DNA of 64,000 nt from Dryas octopetala (lineage: Eukaryota; Streptophyta; Magnoliopsida; Rosales; Rosaceae). The stretch lies in assembly GCA_963921425.1 (NCBI GenBank), contig OY992840.1:9984501-10048500 (forward strand), written 5' to 3'. The notes under the pieces are model-generated. The model had not been told where the DNA came from, did not search any database, and saw only the letters and a program-made list of their open reading frames with translations. The translations under genes and the position numbers were made by a program. Positions 61,401 to 64,000 of this stretch are shown piece after piece; positions within the stretch are counted from its first letter, which is position 1; every line of letters starts with the position of its first letter.

Positions 61401-63007
61401 TAACCTCTGGCTTATGGATGGAAGCCTTTCTAACTCTCTTTCTCTGTGGTGTTAATTTGCAGTGTTATCATGTTCTTGTCAGACATGTCTGGAAGATCAC
61501 CATTATACAGGAAGTATGTGCAGGAATATTACTTATTTTCCTTGTGCTACTTGTTTGTGTGATTTTATCATATGGAAGTCTGAATCTTCTGGTCCCCCCC
61601 CCTTTTTTTTTTCCTCTGTGAAGGGCATTTGTCTTCTTCAGTTCACCTATTTCAAGAGAGTTGGTGAGTCACATCAAGAAGGATGGAACTGTGTTAACTC
61701 GCATAGCTGCATTGAGAGAGGTTGTAGTTCTTTTTTGGATTTGTGTATAAATTGATAATTTTGCAGAACTTTATGTATCAGCCTGTGGCGTCCTTTTCTC
61801 TTTGTTGTTGGTTAACAGTTAATCAGCAGATGCTAATTTGAATTAATATGCAGATGAATTTGGAGTACTTTGCCATTGACAGCCAGGTATGCGGTGCTAC
61901 TTCAGTCAATTTGTTTAATCCCATATGCATTATTTGCAGTCATTATTTATATGAAGTATGTGTTTTTAAAAGGATTCTTGTTTTTTTTGTTGACAACATA
62001 GGATTTTCAAAAACAAAGGTTCATTGTTTTTCTAATCTGTGATTTTCTTTGCACAGGGTTTTATTACCAACAATGAGAGGGCTTTAGAGGAACTTTATGG
62101 GGATGAGGAAGACTCACGCAAAGGTGTTGCATGCTTGAATGTGATGGCCGCTCGCGTTGCCACAGTTTTTGCTTCCTTAAGGGTACATGTTATAATGATT
62201 TCATATTTTGAGTGAAGAATGAAGATTTTGTGAAAATTTACTGAAGCACCCATTTGTATTTATTTTCTTAGGAATTTCCTCTTGTGCGCTACCGAGCTGC
62301 CAAGTCACTTGATGCCACCACCATGACCACTTTTCGCGATTTAATTCCTACAAAGCTTGCTGCTGGGGTCTGGGATTGTCTCATGAAATATAAGAAAACA
62401 GTTCTGAACTTTCCTGAGACAGAAACATGCGAGTTGCTTATCCTTGACAGATCTGTAGATCAGGTTTTTAGGTGCATGTGTTGGTTATAAACACATATCA
62501 TGCTTATTGCGTCCTTGTCTTTATTATTATAATGAATATTCTTATCTGAATTTCAGATTGCACCTGTTATACACGAATGGACATATGATGCCATGTGTCA
62601 TGACTTATTAAATATGGACGGAAATAAATATGTGCATGAGGTAACTTGCAATGTCCATTTATTTACATATGCTTTCAAAATTTGTGTTTGTCCCTTTTGG
62701 ATACTTTATCACAGGATTGTATATACAGGTTCCAAGCAAAACTGGTACACTTGAGAAAAAAGAGGTTCTTTTAGAGGATCATGATCCTGTTTGGCTTGAG
62801 CTTCGCCATGCACATATAGCAGATGTATGTCCTGTGCATATTCTTATCTTTTGGGGTTTTTTCTTGCATAACATTAGTTCGTTCTTTCTTTATTATTATT
62901 TTTTTTTTTCTGAATCACAAATAACCTTGTCAGGCTAGTGAACGGTTGCATGAGAAAATGACCAACTTCGTATCGAAGAATAAGGCTGCACAACTTCATG
63001 GTTCAAG
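58493..63007 (+). CDS. KEU: Sec1/Munc18 protein KEULE-like (SEC11), 3' partial
   Basis: Twelve exons fit in phase: 58493-58565, 59105-59163, 59847-59928, 60518-60596, 61463-61513, 61624-61720, 61854-61886, 62057-62182, 62272-62463, 62557-62640, 62729-62824 and 62934-63007. They encode the first 348 residues or so of a protein normally about 665 long. The sequence starts [20 protein letters not shown] and contains [59 protein letters not shown] and [17 protein letters not shown], all strongly conserved in Arabidopsis KEULE. KEULE binds the syntaxin KNOLLE and promotes SNARE-driven membrane fusion at the cell plate and plasma membrane. The donor after exon 9 (CAG|GTTTTT) is weak. The remaining exons should lie beyond 64000; none was recognised in 63008-64000, which would be a long intron. 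A repeat lies in the fourth intron at about 60890-61170. Confidence 0.93.
60890..61170. repeat. Retrotransposon- or SINE-like fragment with two diverged direct repeats
   Basis: Two related units share CCTAACAACT(T/C)AAGCTTTT and ACAAAA(T/C)TTAT-like sequence about 110 bp apart (60956 and 61074). A GA-run, ATGATATTAGAGCGAGAG and AGGTTCGAGACC are also present. ATATTAGAGC resembles the TGGTATCAGAGC primer-binding phrase of Copia elements, and GGTTCGAGACC resembles a tRNA B box. It is probably a decayed transposon piece within a KEULE-like intron; the class is uncertain. Confidence 0.4.
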
Positions 63008-64000
63008 GTTTGTTTATAAGTACTCTTAAAAATTCATAATCAGCATACCAGTTTCTTGATTTTTAAATGAATATTAATTTGCTGGTGTTTTCTTCAATAC
63101 AGAAGATAACTTACTTTTGTAATGGCTCACTTAAGTAGAGAGGAGTATTTTTGGCTATAAATTGTTTGAATCTATTTCTGGAATAGTGAAGTACTAACAA
63201 GGACTATTGTGAATTAGATCATCACCAAGATAGCTATGCATGTACTGTTGTAAAGTTGGTTTTTGTCAAGAAATTTATATCAAATGAAAGAGAGCAACAA
63301 AAACTCATTCCAAATAAATAGGGCAGCTTGGCTGGATTTTTATTTTTCACCAGTTTGCTTTGTCCGGGGATATATCTCTTAAAGAATTACAACTTGGCAC
63401 AGTGTTCCTTTTTTGTTCTTGGCAGAACCTGTCTCTAAGTGATCCTTAATTGTGCAAATCATTGTTACATGACTAAGATCCAAAACATGTGTGTCCCATA
63501 TCTTATGTATTTGATTGGTGCTAGGAATTTTTCTGTATGCTCTGCCAACCCAACTTTTTTGTACCCGCTTCGTGGTTAATACAGCAAAGCTCTGGTGCCA
63601 AGCATGTGTGGTTTTTAGTACAAAATCCTTATATTTTAAACTATACAGAGTGAAGCATATATATGCATTATGCAAAGTTACTGTAGTTAAAAGGTCCATA
63701 ATGAACTAAAGAACAATGGAGAATTCTTTACAGAGTTATTTGGCAAGTAGACTCATTCATGGCATTTACTTGTTAATATTTAGTGCCAAGGAGCTACTTT
63801 TCCTCTCTGGAGGTTTGTGATTGCTTTGACATGTCTTTTAAATTACCCCATGAGCTGCACCTGTGGTTGTCCAATAAAGAGTATGCAAATGTCTATTTGG
63901 GCCTTGTTGACAAATCTGGGGTGGCTTCCACCCTGTAAAATATTTCCATGTTGTAAAACAGAAAGGTAGCTGCGATTTGTCATTTAAGGAATTTTGTTCT
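63008..64000. other. Intronic sequence of the KEULE-like gene
   Basis: It follows the GT donor at 63008. I found no match to the next expected KEULE segment (DGAELSTRDLQKMVQALPQY), so it is read as intron running out of the window. Confidence 0.6.

Overview
This window is nuclear genomic DNA from a flowering plant, almost certainly a eudicot. It is AT-rich, its genes are interrupted by GT-AG introns, and the reconstructed proteins look like plant families (CML13/14, subfamily IV LRR receptor kinase, DUF1442, IRKI, KEULE). The gene set and the MITE types suggest a rosid, possibly Rosaceae, but the species cannot be fixed from sequence alone. I see no bacterial operon, CRISPR array, viral genome or tRNA/rRNA gene.

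Ten protein-coding genes can be rebuilt with consistent exon phases. From left to right: a maspardin-like alpha/beta hydrolase (+, first exon outside the window, exons 372-5804); CML13/14 calmodulin-like protein (-, 8228-8671); an LRR receptor-like kinase whose kinase domain lacks key catalytic residues (+, 17399-20264); IBA57-like mitochondrial Fe-S assembly protein (-, 21095-23448); a DUF1442 protein (+, 29214-29962); an ICT1-like GGQ peptidyl-tRNA hydrolase (-, 30708-32510); a myeloid-leukemia-factor-like protein (-, 33399-35669); a DHHC palmitoyltransferase close to PAT13/PAT14 (-, 42369-45444); IRK-interacting protein IRKI (+, 54091-55739); and the 5' part of a Sec1/Munc18 gene close to KEULE (+, 58493 onward, cut by the window end). 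They do not form one pathway. The order resembles remembered Arabidopsis neighbourhoods (CML13/14, DUF1442, ICT1-like and KEULE on chromosome 1; maspardin and IBA57 on chromosome 4), so this looks like ordinary conserved euchromatin.

The gaps between genes are full of non-autonomous DNA transposons, many with readable ends and target-site duplications (TSDs). A 1052-bp fold-back element (11575-12626) carries a captured gamma-COP exon and a second captured membrane-protein fragment. Two near-identical 1.1-kb long-hairpin elements (14390-15494 and 23874-24983) lie in opposite orientation around the receptor kinase and IBA57. Two more Mutator-like elements have perfect 9-bp TSDs (37599-38531 and 39003-40152). 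A Tourist-type MITE has a TTA duplication (46319-47005). A hAT element with a perfect 8-bp TSD is nested in an older MITE (51257-52114). A further AT-rich family (9593-10750, 40888-41741, 47710-48906, 48907-49347) has tandem sub-terminal repeats and tRNA-like A/B boxes.

I found no convincing new multi-gene system. The observations most worth a second look are the gene-capturing element, the pseudokinase, the paired hairpin elements and the tRNA-like boxes in the AT-rich family.
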